A stretch of DNA of 64,000 nucleotides, taken from assembly GCF_020905335.1 (NCBI RefSeq), contig NZ_JAJJMN010000002.1:992001-1056000 (forward strand). The letters are read 5' to 3'. The position numbers and the translations under genes were made by a program. Under the pieces are notes generated by a model that was not told the origin of the DNA, ran no database searches, and saw only the letters and a list, made by a program, of their open reading frames with translations. Shown here in pieces: positions 9,109-18,950 of this stretch. Source of the stretch: Flavobacterium lipolyticum. GTDB taxonomy: Bacteria; Bacteroidota; Bacteroidia; Flavobacteriales; Flavobacteriaceae. Every line of letters begins with the position of its first letter. The stretch's first letter is position 1.

Positions 9109-10455
9109 ATGTTAACATTACTTTTTAAAAATTTCATTCGATCAAAAGGTACCAAAATTGGACTGATGTTCCTGCTGCTCATCGGATTCATCGGTATTTT
9201 AATTGGGCAGCAGTTTCAACAAAAGCAGCAAAACAATATTGCGGAAGCTGCACTGTACCAAAAAGAGCATATTGCACGAAATGCCGCTTTTCACAAAGAC
9301 GAAATGGGACTCCTGCTCTACTATATCAAATTTTCTCTCATCAATAAAACATTGCCTCTGAATCCTTTGGCAATTGGTCAGCGCGATGTAAATCCATCGA
9401 TTCAAAGCGTCACGATTCGGGGTCTGGAAGGTCAGAAATACGACTCGGAACTCAATAATCCGAACAATCTTTTATCCGGAAATATCGATTTTAGCTTTGT
9501 GCTTATCTATCTGTTTCCTCTTTTGATTATAGCATTCTCGTACAATCTGGTTTCGGAAGAAAAAGAAAGCGGTACCTGGAAAATTGTGTCTGTGCAAAGC
9601 GAAAATACCTTTTTATACATTCTCAAATTGTTTTACGTCCGAATTTTAAGTCTGATCGCGCTGTTCACCTTTTTACTTCTTTTAGCCGTTTTGATTCTGA
9701 GAATTCCTTTTGACTCCTCCCTTCTTGCCTTTTACGGACTGGGTGTTTTGTATCTTATTTTCTGGTTTGCAGTCTGTTTTTTTATCGTTTCCCTTCAACA
9801 AAACTCTAATTTCAATGCGGTTATTTTACTCACGATCTGGCTGTTTCTCATTATTATACTGCCTGCCGTAATCAATACGTATATTGTGAATAAATATACT
9901 ATTCCGGAAGCTCTGGAGCTGACTGTGAAACAACGTAATGCCTATCATGAAAAATGGGATATGGATAAGAAAATCACAATGGATAAATTTTACCAGCATT
10001 ATCCGCAATTCAAGCGATATCCTCTGCCTGATACAGAGTTTAACTGGCTTTGGTATTACGCCATGCAGCAGGCGGGCGACGACGATTCGGCAAAACAATC
10101 TCAGGAACTGCAATCCAAGTTAGAACAGCGCAACAAAGCGAGTCAGTTTATTGCTTTATTCGTTCCTACCCTGCATGCCCAGCTTCAACTGAATGAAATT
10201 GCGAAATCTGATTTAGGAAACCAGCTTTTATTTTTGAAGGAAACGAAGCGTTTTCATGAGAAAATGAGGTTGTATTTTTATCCTAAAATATTTGAAAATG
10301 CACCGGTGGTTAAGGAAAACTGGTCGAAATTTAAAGTAGAAACCTTCACAGATCCGTCAAAAACTAATGGTATAAAAGCCTTTTTGCCATTGTTGCTTTT
10401 TAATTTGTTACTGATTGGTTTGAGTTGGTTTAACTTCAAAAAACAAAACCTATAG
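9109..10455 (+). CDS. ABC-2 type permease (DUF3526-like), second of a pair
   Basis: The ATG at 9109 is chosen: it lies one base after the upstream stop, which fits translational coupling, and gives a clean N-terminal helix after a short basic leader. The 448-residue protein repeats the architecture of its neighbour: an N-terminal helix (about 17-35), an extracytoplasmic loop, a helix cluster preceded by SEEKESGTWKIV, a second soluble loop and a C-terminal helix before the FKKQN tail. The two permeases are paralogues of similar length, expected to form the channel half of one transporter. A nested hairpin follows the gene. Confidence 0.82.
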   Translation: MLTLLFKNFIRSKGTKIGLMFLLLIGFIGILIGQQFQQKQQNNIAEAALYQKEHIARNAAFHKDEMGLLLYYIKFSLINKTLPLNPLAIGQRDVNPSIQSVTIRGLEGQKYDSELNNPNNLLSGNIDFSFVLIYLFPLLIIAFSYNLVSEEKESGTWKIVSVQSENTFLYILKLFYVRILSLIALFTFLLLLAVLILRIPFDSSLLAFYGLGVLYLIFWFAVCFFIVSLQQNSNFNAVILLTIWLFLIIILPAVINTYIVNKYTIPEALELTVKQRNAYHEKWDMDKKITMDKFYQHYPQFKRYPLPDTEFNWLWYYAMQQAGDDDSAKQSQELQSKLEQRNKASQFIALFVPTLHAQLQLNEIAKSDLGNQLLFLKETKRFHEKMRLYFYPKIFENAPVVKENWSKFKVETFTDPSKTNGIKAFLPLLLFNLLLIGLSWFNFKKQNL

Positions 10456-10469
10456 TTGTTTTAAATTTA

Positions 10470-10578
10470 CCATATAAGCAATACAAGTAACTACTGAAAC
10501 TTTGTGAATCACGAATCTAAAATAAAGAGTATTTTTAGTTTACTGATACTCTTTAATTTACTTCTGTTGCTTATATGG
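10470..10578. terminator. Nested hairpins after the permease operon
   Basis: The outer 12-bp stem is CCATATAAGCAA (10470-10481) with TTGCTTATATGG (10567-10578). Inside it is a second stem, TAAAGAGTAT (10523-10532) with ATACTCTTTA (10546-10555), followed by a T-rich stretch. The inner stem is the likely terminator; the outer arms may be a palindromic insertion. Confidence 0.6.
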
Positions 10579-10663
10579 TTTAAAAAATTCCGCATATTCT
10601 GACTAATATTTTTTCAAATGCTCTTTATTTAAATTTTATTTAGAACTAATTTAAATAAACTTT

Positions 10664-10671
10664 TATATTTG
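10664..10671 (+). promoter_or_regulatory. -7 box for the sigma factor operon
   Basis: TATATTTG matches TAnnTTTG and lies 70 bases upstream of the sigma factor ATG. No clear TTTG -33 element is seen, so this is moderate support. Confidence 0.45.
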
Positions 10672-10741
10672 CCCCTTTCTTGGCAAATTGTTGTAGTTCT
10701 TTAAATTTACAAAATTGCCTTTTCAAAGTAAATTTTGTTTA

Positions 10742-11341
10742 ATGAACCATAATAACAGTTTCGAATTAAATCTTTTTGAATCTTTCAAAGAAGGAGACGA
10801 AACTGCCTTTACGTACTTCTACGACAAATACTTCCGTCGCATTCAATCTTTTAGCATTCAGTTTATTTATGACAAAGACGAAGCCGAAAATCTGGCTCAG
10901 GAAGCTTTCCTCAATCTTTGGCAAAACAGAAAAGATATTGAATCACTAAACGGAATTCCCTCCTACCTGTATACGTACGCCAAATCAAAATGTCTCAACA
11001 TGATCCGACACAATAAAGTGAAGGATAAATTTAAAAACGACCTTCTGAACCAAAAGGAAAGAGAACTGGATGTCGAAATCTTAAATTCGGTACAATTTGA
11101 TACTTTAGAATTAACCGAATTAGAGCGTTTAATTCAGGAATCGATAAGTGACTTACCTCCAAAAACCAGAGCCGTTTTTATAAAAAAACGTTTCGAGAAT
11201 AAAAAAAATGCCGAAATAGCCGAAGAAATGCAAGTGACTTTAAAAGCTGTTGAAGCCCACATGACCAAGGCTTTGAAGATTTTGAAGACCAAATTATCCG
11301 ATTATTTGTTTCTGATTTTTATCCTTATTTATAATAATTAA
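10742..11341 (+). CDS. RNA polymerase ECF sigma-70 factor (FecI-like)
   Basis: The ATG at 10742 gives a 199-residue protein; a TTG nine codons earlier is possible but less likely. Region 2 spans roughly residues 20-90, with the DKDEAENLAQEAFLNLW segment that binds the -10 element and core RNAP. Region 4 (about 125-190) has LPPKTRAVFIKKRFENKKNAEIAEEM and a helix-turn-helix before VEAHMTKALKILK. The C-terminus is unusually hydrophobic (LFLIFILIYNN). This is the sigma class that in Bacteroidota is held by a FecR anti-sigma and released by a signal from an STN-domain SusC receptor; both partners follow directly. It probably drives its own operon. Confidence 0.93.
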   Translation: MNHNNSFELNLFESFKEGDETAFTYFYDKYFRRIQSFSIQFIYDKDEAENLAQEAFLNLWQNRKDIESLNGIPSYLYTYAKSKCLNMIRHNKVKDKFKNDLLNQKERELDVEILNSVQFDTLELTELERLIQESISDLPPKTRAVFIKKRFENKKNAEIAEEMQVTLKAVEAHMTKALKILKTKLSDYLFLIFILIYNN

Positions 11342-11408
11342 GAATAAAAGGTAGGGTATTTTAATTCTGAAGTGTACTTACTATAACGAGAAGTTTAAAA
11401 ACTCCAAT

Positions 11409-12518
11409 ATGACATCGGAACTCATTTACAAATACCTTTCTAATGAAGCCTCGGAACGAGAAGTTCAGACTCTCTTTGACTGGATTGATGCCTCAGAAGA
11501 AAACAAGAAGTATTTTATTCAAGTAAAGAAAACCTGGGCTTTAGCTGCTCTTTCCGAAACTGTTTCCAACGATTCAGCAGCTGTTATTTCTATTCAGCCA
11601 AAAAGGAAAGCGATTCAGTACTTCAAATATGCCGCTGTATTTTTGGTTTTATTCGGATTAGGGAAACTGGCTTTCGATTTTAGCCAACCATCGAAAACCG
11701 CTTCAAAAGAAATTGTTTTAGAATGGGCAGATGGCCGTACAGAGATAATGGAAAAAGACAAACCAACTGTTTTAGTACTTGATGGCAATAAAAACCTGAT
11801 TGCTAAAAAATTTCCAAACCACATTATTTATTTCGGAAAAGTCGAAGACCAAAAAGTAGTCTATAATACGCTTAAAGTTCCATATGGAAAAAGATTCATA
11901 CTTACCCTTTCCGACGGAACGGTTGTCAGTTTAAATTCAGGAACAAGCTTACGTTATCCCGAGCAATTTGGTACAAACGGAAAAAGAAATGTGTATTTAA
12001 CCGGTGAAGCGTTTTTTGAAGTTGCTAAAGACAAAGAACATCCGTTTATTGTAAACGCCAACCAAGTGGATATTGAAGTTCTCGGAACCAAATTCAACAT
12101 AAGTGCTTATCCTGAAACTCCAACAGTAAATAGTACATTGGTTGAAGGAAGCATTCAGATGTATGAAACAGAAAACAAACAAAATCTGGTTCTGCTAAAG
12201 CCTAATCAAATGGCAACGTGGCAAAACAACACCAAAAAAATAACAACAAAAGCAATTGACCCTACCTTTTACACCGCCTGGACAAAAGGAGAGCTTGCTT
12301 TTAAAGATACCCCATTCTCTACAATTGCTAAAATAATTCAGCGTACCTACGATGTCGAAATTATCAATGAAAATTCTGATTTGGCCAAACAGAATTTCAC
12401 CGGTACGATTAAAATTAGCGAATCCAGTGTCGAAAACATTTTAGAGCTTCTAAAACGTGACACTCCTTTTAATTATTCTATTAAACAAAATACGATTACC
12501 ATTACCAATCTTCGATAA
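11409..12518 (+). CDS. FecR family anti-sigma factor
   Basis: This 369-residue inner-membrane regulator has a cytoplasmic N-terminus (residues 1-70) that should bind the sigma factor. One transmembrane helix lies at about 72-90. The periplasmic FecR domain (about 140-260) contains VPYGKRFILTLSDGT, VYLTGEAFFEVAKD and VEVLGTKFNISAY-type words typical of the family. The last 70 residues form a DUF4974-like, STN-related end (FKDTPFSTIAKIIQRTYDVEI). It transmits the TonB receptor signal across the inner membrane. It lies 67 bases after the sigma gene, and its stop is 10 bases before the SusC ATG. Confidence 0.94.
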   Translation: MTSELIYKYLSNEASEREVQTLFDWIDASEENKKYFIQVKKTWALAALSETVSNDSAAVISIQPKRKAIQYFKYAAVFLVLFGLGKLAFDFSQPSKTASKEIVLEWADGRTEIMEKDKPTVLVLDGNKNLIAKKFPNHIIYFGKVEDQKVVYNTLKVPYGKRFILTLSDGTVVSLNSGTSLRYPEQFGTNGKRNVYLTGEAFFEVAKDKEHPFIVNANQVDIEVLGTKFNISAYPETPTVNSTLVEGSIQMYETENKQNLVLLKPNQMATWQNNTKKITTKAIDPTFYTAWTKGELAFKDTPFSTIAKIIQRTYDVEIINENSDLAKQNFTGTIKISESSVENILELLKRDTPFNYSIKQNTITITNLR

Positions 12519-12528
12519 CAAAACAAAT

Positions 12529-15500
12529 ATGACTTTTACGATACCCAATTTAAGGAAAATTTTATTTTTCCTCGCCCTTCTCATATCCTGTTTTAAAGGT
12601 TTTTCTCAGAAAAAACTCATAACATTACAGCTAAAAAACAAACCTATCAGTTTGATTATTAAATCAATCGAAGAGCAAAGTGATTTTAGGATTATTTATA
12701 ATGCCCGAAAAATTGATACGGATCAACTGGCTGACATTACAGTGCAGAATGCCTCTTTAGAAACGACTTTAACGCAGTTATTTTCCGGAAAAAACATTTC
12801 GTTTTACATCCAAAATAAGCAGGTTTTATTGACGAGTGCCGCTCCTCCAGTTAATTCTTCGGAAAGAAATGCACCAGAAACAGAAAGATTTATAAGTGGA
12901 ACCGTTTATAATTCCAAAGACAAGCAACCTCTTCCGGGTGCAACAATCCGTATAAAAGGCACCGGCATGGGCGCTATCACAGATTTTAACGGAAAATTTG
13001 TCTATGAATTAAAAGGAAACAATATCAATGATAAGGTGCTTGAAGCTGGTTTCTTAGGAATGGAAACCCAATCGCAAAAAGTCGAAGACAAAAAACAGTT
13101 TGTATTTTATCTTCAGGAAACTACAGATGAATTAAATCCGGTCGTAATCACTTCATCTTACGGAACTACTAAACTAAAAGAAGAAATTGTTGGAAGTATT
13201 TCGACTTTAAATGCTAAAGATATAGCAGTAGAACAGGCTTCTGAGAGTTTCGATAAAATGATTACAGGTCAGGTTGCCGGTGTATTGGTCGAAAACACTT
13301 CCGGTGTTGGAGGCCCGGTCAAAATTAACATTCGCGGACAGGGAACTCTATCTTCTTTAACCGGAGCAATAACCGGAACTTCTTCACAGCCCTTAATTAT
13401 TGTCGATGGTGTTGTGATGAGTGAAGAATTTGCGATTGACAGTAATGATTTTGATGGAAGCGGTGATACTGTTGAACGTTTAGCCAATCCGTTAATGAAA
13501 ATTGCTCCTGAAAATATCGAAACGATTTCGGTCTTAAAAGATGCCGCCGCTGTAGGCATTTATGGTGCTGACGGGGCAAATGGTGTTATTTTGATTACAA
13601 CTAAAAAAGGAAAAAAAGGAAAAACACAATTTGGTTTCTCTAATCAGCTTGGAATTTCATCTGCCATCAACCGAATTAAATATCTAAACGGTGAGCAATT
13701 TACCGAGCTTAGAAATGAGTTTCAAAAAAATACTACCACAAATTATACTCCTGTTGCTTACAATGGTATCAATACCGATTGGTTTGAGATTTTAAACCGA
13801 TCCGGAATATACAATAAGTACAATTTTAATGTTTCGGGTTCAACTTCAAAGTTTTCATATCGCACGAACATTAGTTATTTAAAGATCGAAGAACCTCAAA
13901 GGGGTAACGATACCAAACAATTAAATGCAGGAATCAATTTAGGCTACAATTCAGGTAAATGGAGTGCTAATCTGATGTTAAACCCTAGTTACGTGCAAAT
14001 AAACGCTCCCAATATTTTTGCCAGTTTTGCTTACCTGCCTACCCTTGCGGCTTATAATCCGGACGGTTCCTATGCTGATTTAGGGGTAAACGGTATCACC
14101 AGAGGAAATCCGCTTGCTGCGATAGAACAAAATAAAAATCAAGCAGAAACATTTGGGCTTTTGGGAAGTTTAAATTTATCTTATGAACTAAGCAAAGCCG
14201 TAAAATTTTCTACCCTTTTTGGAATTGATTATACAGATAAAGAGCAGGATCGTTATTTTTCTGCTGCAAACGAAAGTGGTCAGCTTGGAGGGACCTTTAC
14301 ACTTGACGAAGTTTTATATCCGGCATGGGGACGACGTCTTCTAAATCAGCGAAATTCGACTAAATGGAACTGGCAAGGACAAGTTTTATTCAACAAACAA
14401 TGGAATGAAAATCATGAAATCGATGGTGTTGCAGGTTTTGAATTGTCAGAGGATAAAGCAGATTTTAATTATAAATCAGGTGCAGGATTTGTTAACCCTA
14501 ATCCAGTTAATAAAATTTCAGAGGCCAATAATCAGACTTACAGAAGTGAAATCAGTTACAATTCCAGAGTTTCATTCTTATCTCAGGTCAATTATAACTT
14601 CAAAAAACGCTACTACATTCTAGCCAATTTAAGACGTGACGAAAGTTCTGTTTTTGGCGATGATACAAACGTTGCTTTAAACGGAGGTGCAGGATTAAGC
14701 TGGATTGCCAGTAACGAAAATTTCTTACAGTCCAATTCATGGATTGATTTCCTGAAGTTTAAAGTGAGTTATGGCTCAACAGGAAACTCAAGAATTGGTT
14801 CTTACAGAGCTAAAGGTTTATACAACATTGGTCAAAACAATTATAACGGTTACAGCGGAGCCACTACCGGTGACGCGCCAAACGGTCACTTAAGCTGGGA
14901 AAAAAACACGAAGTTTAATGTTGGATTTGACTTTAATATTTTTAAAAGAGTTGAACTGACTCTTGAATATTACTATGACCATAAAAGTGATTTAATTACA
15001 ACGAGGGAGATCCCAACAGAGACAGGATATAATTCTGTACAATTAAATGCTTCAGGCATGTATAATAAAGGTTTTGAACTTACTACAAGAATTAAATGGA
15101 TAAAAAGCGAACCTTTTAAATGGACTACCACATTCAATATTGCTACCGTAGACAGTAAAGTAACTTCATTAAAAGGTTTAGGAAGCGATTATGCAGTAGG
15201 AAATATTGCATTGGCTCAAAAAGTAGGTTACAGTACAACCACTTTATGGGGCGTAAAATGGGTGGGTGTTGATCCCGCAACAGGACGTGATCTTGTCGAA
15301 AAAAGCGGACAAGTATACGATGTTAAAACTTACAATGAAGGTCATACGGTTGCAGACTGGGTACCCATTGGGGACAAACAGGCGGATGCCTACGGTGGTT
15401 TTTACAACAATTTTACCTTTTATAATAATCTGTCTTTATCTGTTAGGGGAGATTTTCAACTTGGAGGCGATGTTTTCATTTCTGATGTGTATATCGATAA

Positions 15501-15846
15501 ATATTCTAATACTTTTAATCGAAATCTATCTGTAAACGCTGTAGATCACTGGAGAAATCCGGGTGATATTGTTTCGCAGCCTGCCGTGACCACTGCTCCT
15601 GTCATTCCAAACTTAAGCAAATATGTTTATGATGGAACTTATGTGAGAATCAGCAATATCAATCTAAGTTACAAAGTACCGCTAAAAAATAGTTTTCTGG
15701 ATACGCTTTCTGTTTTTGCAGATGCTTCTAATGTAGCGTATTGGTACAAAGCAAAAAGTCCGAAAGGAATGAACGGAATACGAGAGTACAGTTTTATCTA
15801 TCCACAGGCAAGAACAATCTCTCTTGGAGTTAACGCAAAATTTTAA
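12529..15846 (+). CDS. SusC/RagA family TonB-linked outer membrane protein with STN domain
   Basis: This 1105-residue transducing receptor uses the ATG at 12529, just after fecR; earlier codons in frame would overlap fecR. Domains in order: signal peptide (about 1-27, ending FKGFSQ); STN secretin/TonB N-terminal domain (about 30-100), which contacts FecR; carboxypeptidase-D-like domain (about 120-200, SGTVYNSKDKQPLPGATI); plug (about 210-350) with GTLSS, PLIIVDG and VLKDAAAVGIYGADGANGVILITTKKG; and a large barrel ending in a terminal Phe (ISLGVNAKF). Together with the SusD that follows, it imports an oligomeric nutrient or chelate captured at the cell surface. The substrate cannot be assigned, because no glycosidase or peptidase is in the operon. 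Confidence 0.95.
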   Translation: MTFTIPNLRKILFFLALLISCFKGFSQKKLITLQLKNKPISLIIKSIEEQSDFRIIYNARKIDTDQLADITVQNASLETTLTQLFSGKNISFYIQNKQVLLTSAAPPVNSSERNAPETERFISGTVYNSKDKQPLPGATIRIKGTGMGAITDFNGKFVYELKGNNINDKVLEAGFLGMETQSQKVEDKKQFVFYLQETTDELNPVVITSSYGTTKLKEEIVGSISTLNAKDIAVEQASESFDKMITGQVAGVLVENTSGVGGPVKINIRGQGTLSSLTGAITGTSSQPLIIVDGVVMSEEFAIDSNDFDGSGDTVERLANPLMKIAPENIETISVLKDAAAVGIYGADGANGVILITTKKGKKGKTQFGFSNQLGISSAINRIKYLNGEQFTELRNEFQKNTTTNYTPVAYNGINTDWFEILNRSGIYNKYNFNVSGSTSKFSYRTNISYLKIEEPQRGNDTKQLNAGINLGYNSGKWSANLMLNPSYVQINAPNIFASFAYLPTLAAYNPDGSYADLGVNGITRGNPLAAIEQNKNQAETFGLLGSLNLSYELSKAVKFSTLFGIDYTDKEQDRYFSAANESGQLGGTFTLDEVLYPAWGRRLLNQRNSTKWNWQGQVLFNKQWNENHEIDGVAGFELSEDKADFNYKSGAGFVNPNPVNKISEANNQTYRSEISYNSRVSFLSQVNYNFKKRYYILANLRRDESSVFGDDTNVALNGGAGLSWIASNENFLQSNSWIDFLKFKVSYGSTGNSRIGSYRAKGLYNIGQNNYNGYSGATTGDAPNGHLSWEKNTKFNVGFDFNIFKRVELTLEYYYDHKSDLITTREIPTETGYNSVQLNASGMYNKGFELTTRIKWIKSEPFKWTTTFNIATVDSKVTSLKGLGSDYAVGNIALAQKVGYSTTTLWGVKWVGVDPATGRDLVEKSGQVYDVKTYNEGHTVADWVPIGDKQADAYGGFYNNFTFYNNLSLSVRGDFQLGGDVFISDVYIDKYSNTFNRNLSVNAVDHWRNPGDIVSQPAVTTAPVIPNLSKYVYDGTYVRISNINLSYKVPLKNSFLDTLSVFADASNVAYWYKAKSPKGMNGIREYSFIYPQARTISLGVNAKF

Positions 15847-15850
15847 CGAA

Positions 15851-17308
15851 ATGAACTATTCAAAATACATCACATTATTCTTCCTGATCTTCTCCTTACA
15901 AAGTTGCAGTGACTTTTTGGAACAAGAGCCCGGAACAAAAACTTCTATTGATGAGCTTTTGCAAAACAAACAGGGAGTGCTAACAGCATTAACAGGACTT
16001 TATACTGAACTTGAAGCCAATGTTAGAGGCGAACGTTTTGCTATTTATGCTGATTTGCAGGGAGGAAATATAAAATTTACACCAACAGCTTCCGGTACCA
16101 ATAAAGGACAAATCGTACCGGCCGGAAATCTTGCACAGCTATATTCTTTTGATGATTTGGCACAGACCAGTAATTTCCAAAGCTTTTATGACGGAAGTTA
16201 CGATATAATCAATCAGGCCAACTTGATTTTAGAATATACTCCTGCTCTAAAAGATGCTACCGAAGAAGAAAAAAAACAAATTATGGCCGAGGCTATGACC
16301 ATAAGAGCTTATGCCCATTTTCTGGTAGCAATTGTTTACAGTCAGGATTACAAATTTACTGCTGACGCTTCGCATTTGGGAATCGTTTACAACACCAAAT
16401 CAATCAAAAGGGGAATACAATACCCTGCCAGAGAAACTGCTGCAACGACATACGGTTTAATCATAGCTGATTTAAAGGAGGCAATCCCCAATTATTCGAA
16501 TTTGGTTCTTAAAGGTCCTGAATACTCTTATTTTAGTCGTTACAGTGCAAAAGCCTTATTGGCCCGAGTTTATCTGCAGAAAAATGATTGGACAAATGCC
16601 TACGAAACCGCAAATGATGTCATTACAAATTCGGGAGTAAAATTAGTTCCAAAAGAAAACTACCTTACGGAATGGGCAAAAACCGATCTTCCTGTATCTG
16701 AAATTTTATTAGAGTTTTCGATTCCAAAAGATTCTGAAGGTACTGTCGGAGCCTCTATGGCAAGTTATTTCGGATATACTTCAGCAACTAATTTCGGTAA
16801 ATATGTGGCTTCAAATGATATTGCTAACCTTTATGAAAACAGCGATTTAAGAAAACAATTATTCTTAACACAACCTCTTTCAACTTTAGTAAACGGCGTA
16901 CTTAGTCCGGTGAATTACAACTTCACTAAAAAATTCCAAAATAATGCCGGTTATGTAGCTTTCAGACTTAGTGAAATGTACCTCATTCGTGCAGAAGCAG
17001 CTTTAGAAACCAGCAAAGCAGATATTGCTATGGCTGATATCAATACGATAAGAGCTCGTGCAAATACTACTTTATTAACCAGCACAGTCAATCTGAAAGA
17101 GAATATCCTGTTAGAAAGAAGAAAAGAGCTTTGTTTTGAAGGACATTTATTTTTCGACCTTATACGCAATCACAAAAATATTTCCAGAAATGACGGCTGT
17201 ATTTCAACCAGCTGTGGTATGACCTACCCTTCTTCAAAGTTTGTATTACCGATTCCGACATTCAACACTAATGCTAACCCTAATTTAAAACAAAATGAAT
17301 CGTATTAA
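15851..17308 (+). CDS. SusD/RagB family nutrient-binding lipoprotein
   Basis: This 485-residue protein begins at 15851, four bases after the SusC stop. Residues 1-19 form a lipoprotein signal ending FSLQSC, with the lipidated Cys followed by SDFLEQEPGTKTS, the usual SusD N-terminus. TPR-like helices follow (for example the MAEAMTIRAYAHFLVAIVYS segment), and the C-terminal part contains RLSEMYLIRAEAAL and RRKELCFEGHLFFDLIRN, the standard SusD_RagB words. It sits on the cell surface as the lid of the SusC channel. The final 14 bases overlap the next gene, so translation is coupled. Confidence 0.94.
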   Translation: MNYSKYITLFFLIFSLQSCSDFLEQEPGTKTSIDELLQNKQGVLTALTGLYTELEANVRGERFAIYADLQGGNIKFTPTASGTNKGQIVPAGNLAQLYSFDDLAQTSNFQSFYDGSYDIINQANLILEYTPALKDATEEEKKQIMAEAMTIRAYAHFLVAIVYSQDYKFTADASHLGIVYNTKSIKRGIQYPARETAATTYGLIIADLKEAIPNYSNLVLKGPEYSYFSRYSAKALLARVYLQKNDWTNAYETANDVITNSGVKLVPKENYLTEWAKTDLPVSEILLEFSIPKDSEGTVGASMASYFGYTSATNFGKYVASNDIANLYENSDLRKQLFLTQPLSTLVNGVLSPVNYNFTKKFQNNAGYVAFRLSEMYLIRAEAALETSKADIAMADINTIRARANTTLLTSTVNLKENILLERRKELCFEGHLFFDLIRNHKNISRNDGCISTSCGMTYPSSKFVLPIPTFNTNANPNLKQNESY

Positions 17309-18776
17309 GATGTTAAGCGTATTGTGTATAGCAGTATTATTTGCTTCCTGCTCAAAAGACGACTATAAATTAGGCGCTGAAATTGATCCGTTTATCAGAT
17401 TCAACTTTCTGGTAAAAAGTGATAATACCCCTGTCGAATATCCAATTGCTAACGGAAGTTTGATTCCTCAGTCTACCTATACCAATACTTCGATAAAAAC
17501 ACTGAAAATACCCGTTGCTTTAACGACGCGTCATTTAAACAATACCGTAACGGCCCATTTTAGTGCTGTATCTTCCACCGGTAACAACGAAAACTTTACC
17601 GTAAACCCAGTGAATCAATTAACTTTTCAAGGTGCTAAACTGACCGATACGATTAAAGTTTCTTTTGTTAAAAGATGGGCCGCAAACCAAAGCATTACCT
17701 TAAAACTAGAAACCGTATCAGATCCTGAAATTCATATCGGAAATCTAAATTCGACTTACCCCAATGATACTTTTAAGATTGATTTGGCGCCCATTACGAC
17801 CAATTATACTTTTCCGGTAAATCAATACATCATTAAAGGTACGGTTGGAGAGACTGTCGATTTTAAAGTAAATTTTCCAAATGGTTTTTTCCCTGAAGAA
17901 ATTGAAAAAGTATCCTTTTTTAAGTTTCAAAATGGTTTCGAATACCAATTGACTCATGATGATTATGGCGATAACAGAAGCTCAATCAATTATCATTTGA
18001 CACTATTAGAAGACCTACAGAATGATGATGTTCGATATGAATCGAAAATTACCCTGGTAAACACCCCTAACTACAATGCTACGGGAGCCCTTAACCTGAC
18101 GATTGTAAAACCAACAAAATCGCCCCGAGACCTTCAGACCAATCCGGCATCAAAATTTTCAGATCCAACAAATGCTTTTTATCTTACCTATGGCGAACAT
18201 TGGTTCAACAACAACGGTACTTGCAGCTGGCAGGCTTTTAATGCACTAACTTTTCCCGTTGTCGTAACAAAAGATAATGAAAATGCGATTCTTTACAGCG
18301 ACAAAGGAACTGCAAATCCAAATGATGACGTGTACCATGATGCCTTCAAAATCGGATTTAATGTGGCCAGCGGAACCAATACGGTAAACTCTTTTGGATT
18401 AAAAAGATGGTTTTCGAACGAAAATAACACTGCCGCAGTTTCTCCCGGATTTAATATTACTTCTGCTTTGGAATTTTTTCCGGCCAACGGAAACAGTAAA
18501 ACCAACGGAACAGTTCTGGTAATTCCGCAAGAAATTGTTATCGGGTCTGCCGTTACGGGTTCAAACAAACCCAATATACATGTTATTGCCATTTCCGGTG
18601 AAGGAACTTACAAAGAAATCAGCAACGGATTGTATGAAATTTCATTTGAACTAAAGCTTACAAACGACAAACTGTTTGGAGGAACCGTTTCGACGCAATA
18701 CCGAATGTATAACAACAGAGTATATCCAAAACCAGCGGCTTTAAGCATCCCCTGCCCTAAAGAAGTTACTTTGTAA
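17295..18776 (+). CDS. SusCD-associated surface lipoprotein of unknown function
   Basis: This 493-residue protein starts inside the last codons of susD (14-base overlap). A lipobox is clear in LCIAVLFASC at about residues 10-19, followed by SKDD; acidic residues after the lipidated Cys are compatible with surface export in Bacteroidota. The first half looks like Ig-like or beta-sandwich repeats (long alternating Thr/Ser/Asn strands), as in DUF1735 or DUF4843 style proteins of Sus operons. No catalytic motif is seen. By position it may be an accessory binding protein for the SusCD ligand. The family assignment is inference. Confidence 0.7.
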   Translation: MNRIKMLSVLCIAVLFASCSKDDYKLGAEIDPFIRFNFLVKSDNTPVEYPIANGSLIPQSTYTNTSIKTLKIPVALTTRHLNNTVTAHFSAVSSTGNNENFTVNPVNQLTFQGAKLTDTIKVSFVKRWAANQSITLKLETVSDPEIHIGNLNSTYPNDTFKIDLAPITTNYTFPVNQYIIKGTVGETVDFKVNFPNGFFPEEIEKVSFFKFQNGFEYQLTHDDYGDNRSSINYHLTLLEDLQNDDVRYESKITLVNTPNYNATGALNLTIVKPTKSPRDLQTNPASKFSDPTNAFYLTYGEHWFNNNGTCSWQAFNALTFPVVVTKDNENAILYSDKGTANPNDDVYHDAFKIGFNVASGTNTVNSFGLKRWFSNENNTAAVSPGFNITSALEFFPANGNSKTNGTVLVIPQEIVIGSAVTGSNKPNIHVIAISGEGTYKEISNGLYEISFELKLTNDKLFGGTVSTQYRMYNNRVYPKPAALSIPCPKEVTL

Positions 18777-18805
18777 TTGTGAATTATGAATGGTTAATGC
18801 CCTTG

Positions 18806-18820
18806 AGCTTTGTCAAAGCT
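18806..18820 (+). terminator. Weak hairpin after the SusCD lipoprotein gene
   Basis: AGCTTTGTCAAAGCT is a 7-bp dyad with a one-base centre, followed by TTTT. It could be a weak terminator or partial read-through point before the cytochrome peroxidase gene. Confidence 0.35.
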
Positions 18821-18847
18821 TTTAGTACCCAAAAAGAGTTTCAAATT

Positions 18848-18922
18848 TCAGGTTCTACAGCAACTTGGAACCTGAAACTTGGAACCTGAAACTTGGAACC
18901 TGAAACTTGGAACCTGAAACTG
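18848..18922. repeat. Short tandem repeat of GGAACCTGAAACTT units
   Basis: Four consecutive near-identical 14-base units occupy the 5' flank of the next gene. The same words, on the opposite strand as TTTCAGGTTTCAAG, recur at about 41270-41310, 50265-50395 and 52148-52200. Confidence 0.8.
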
Positions 18923-18950
18923 AAACAAAACAAAACAAAAAACAAAAGAA

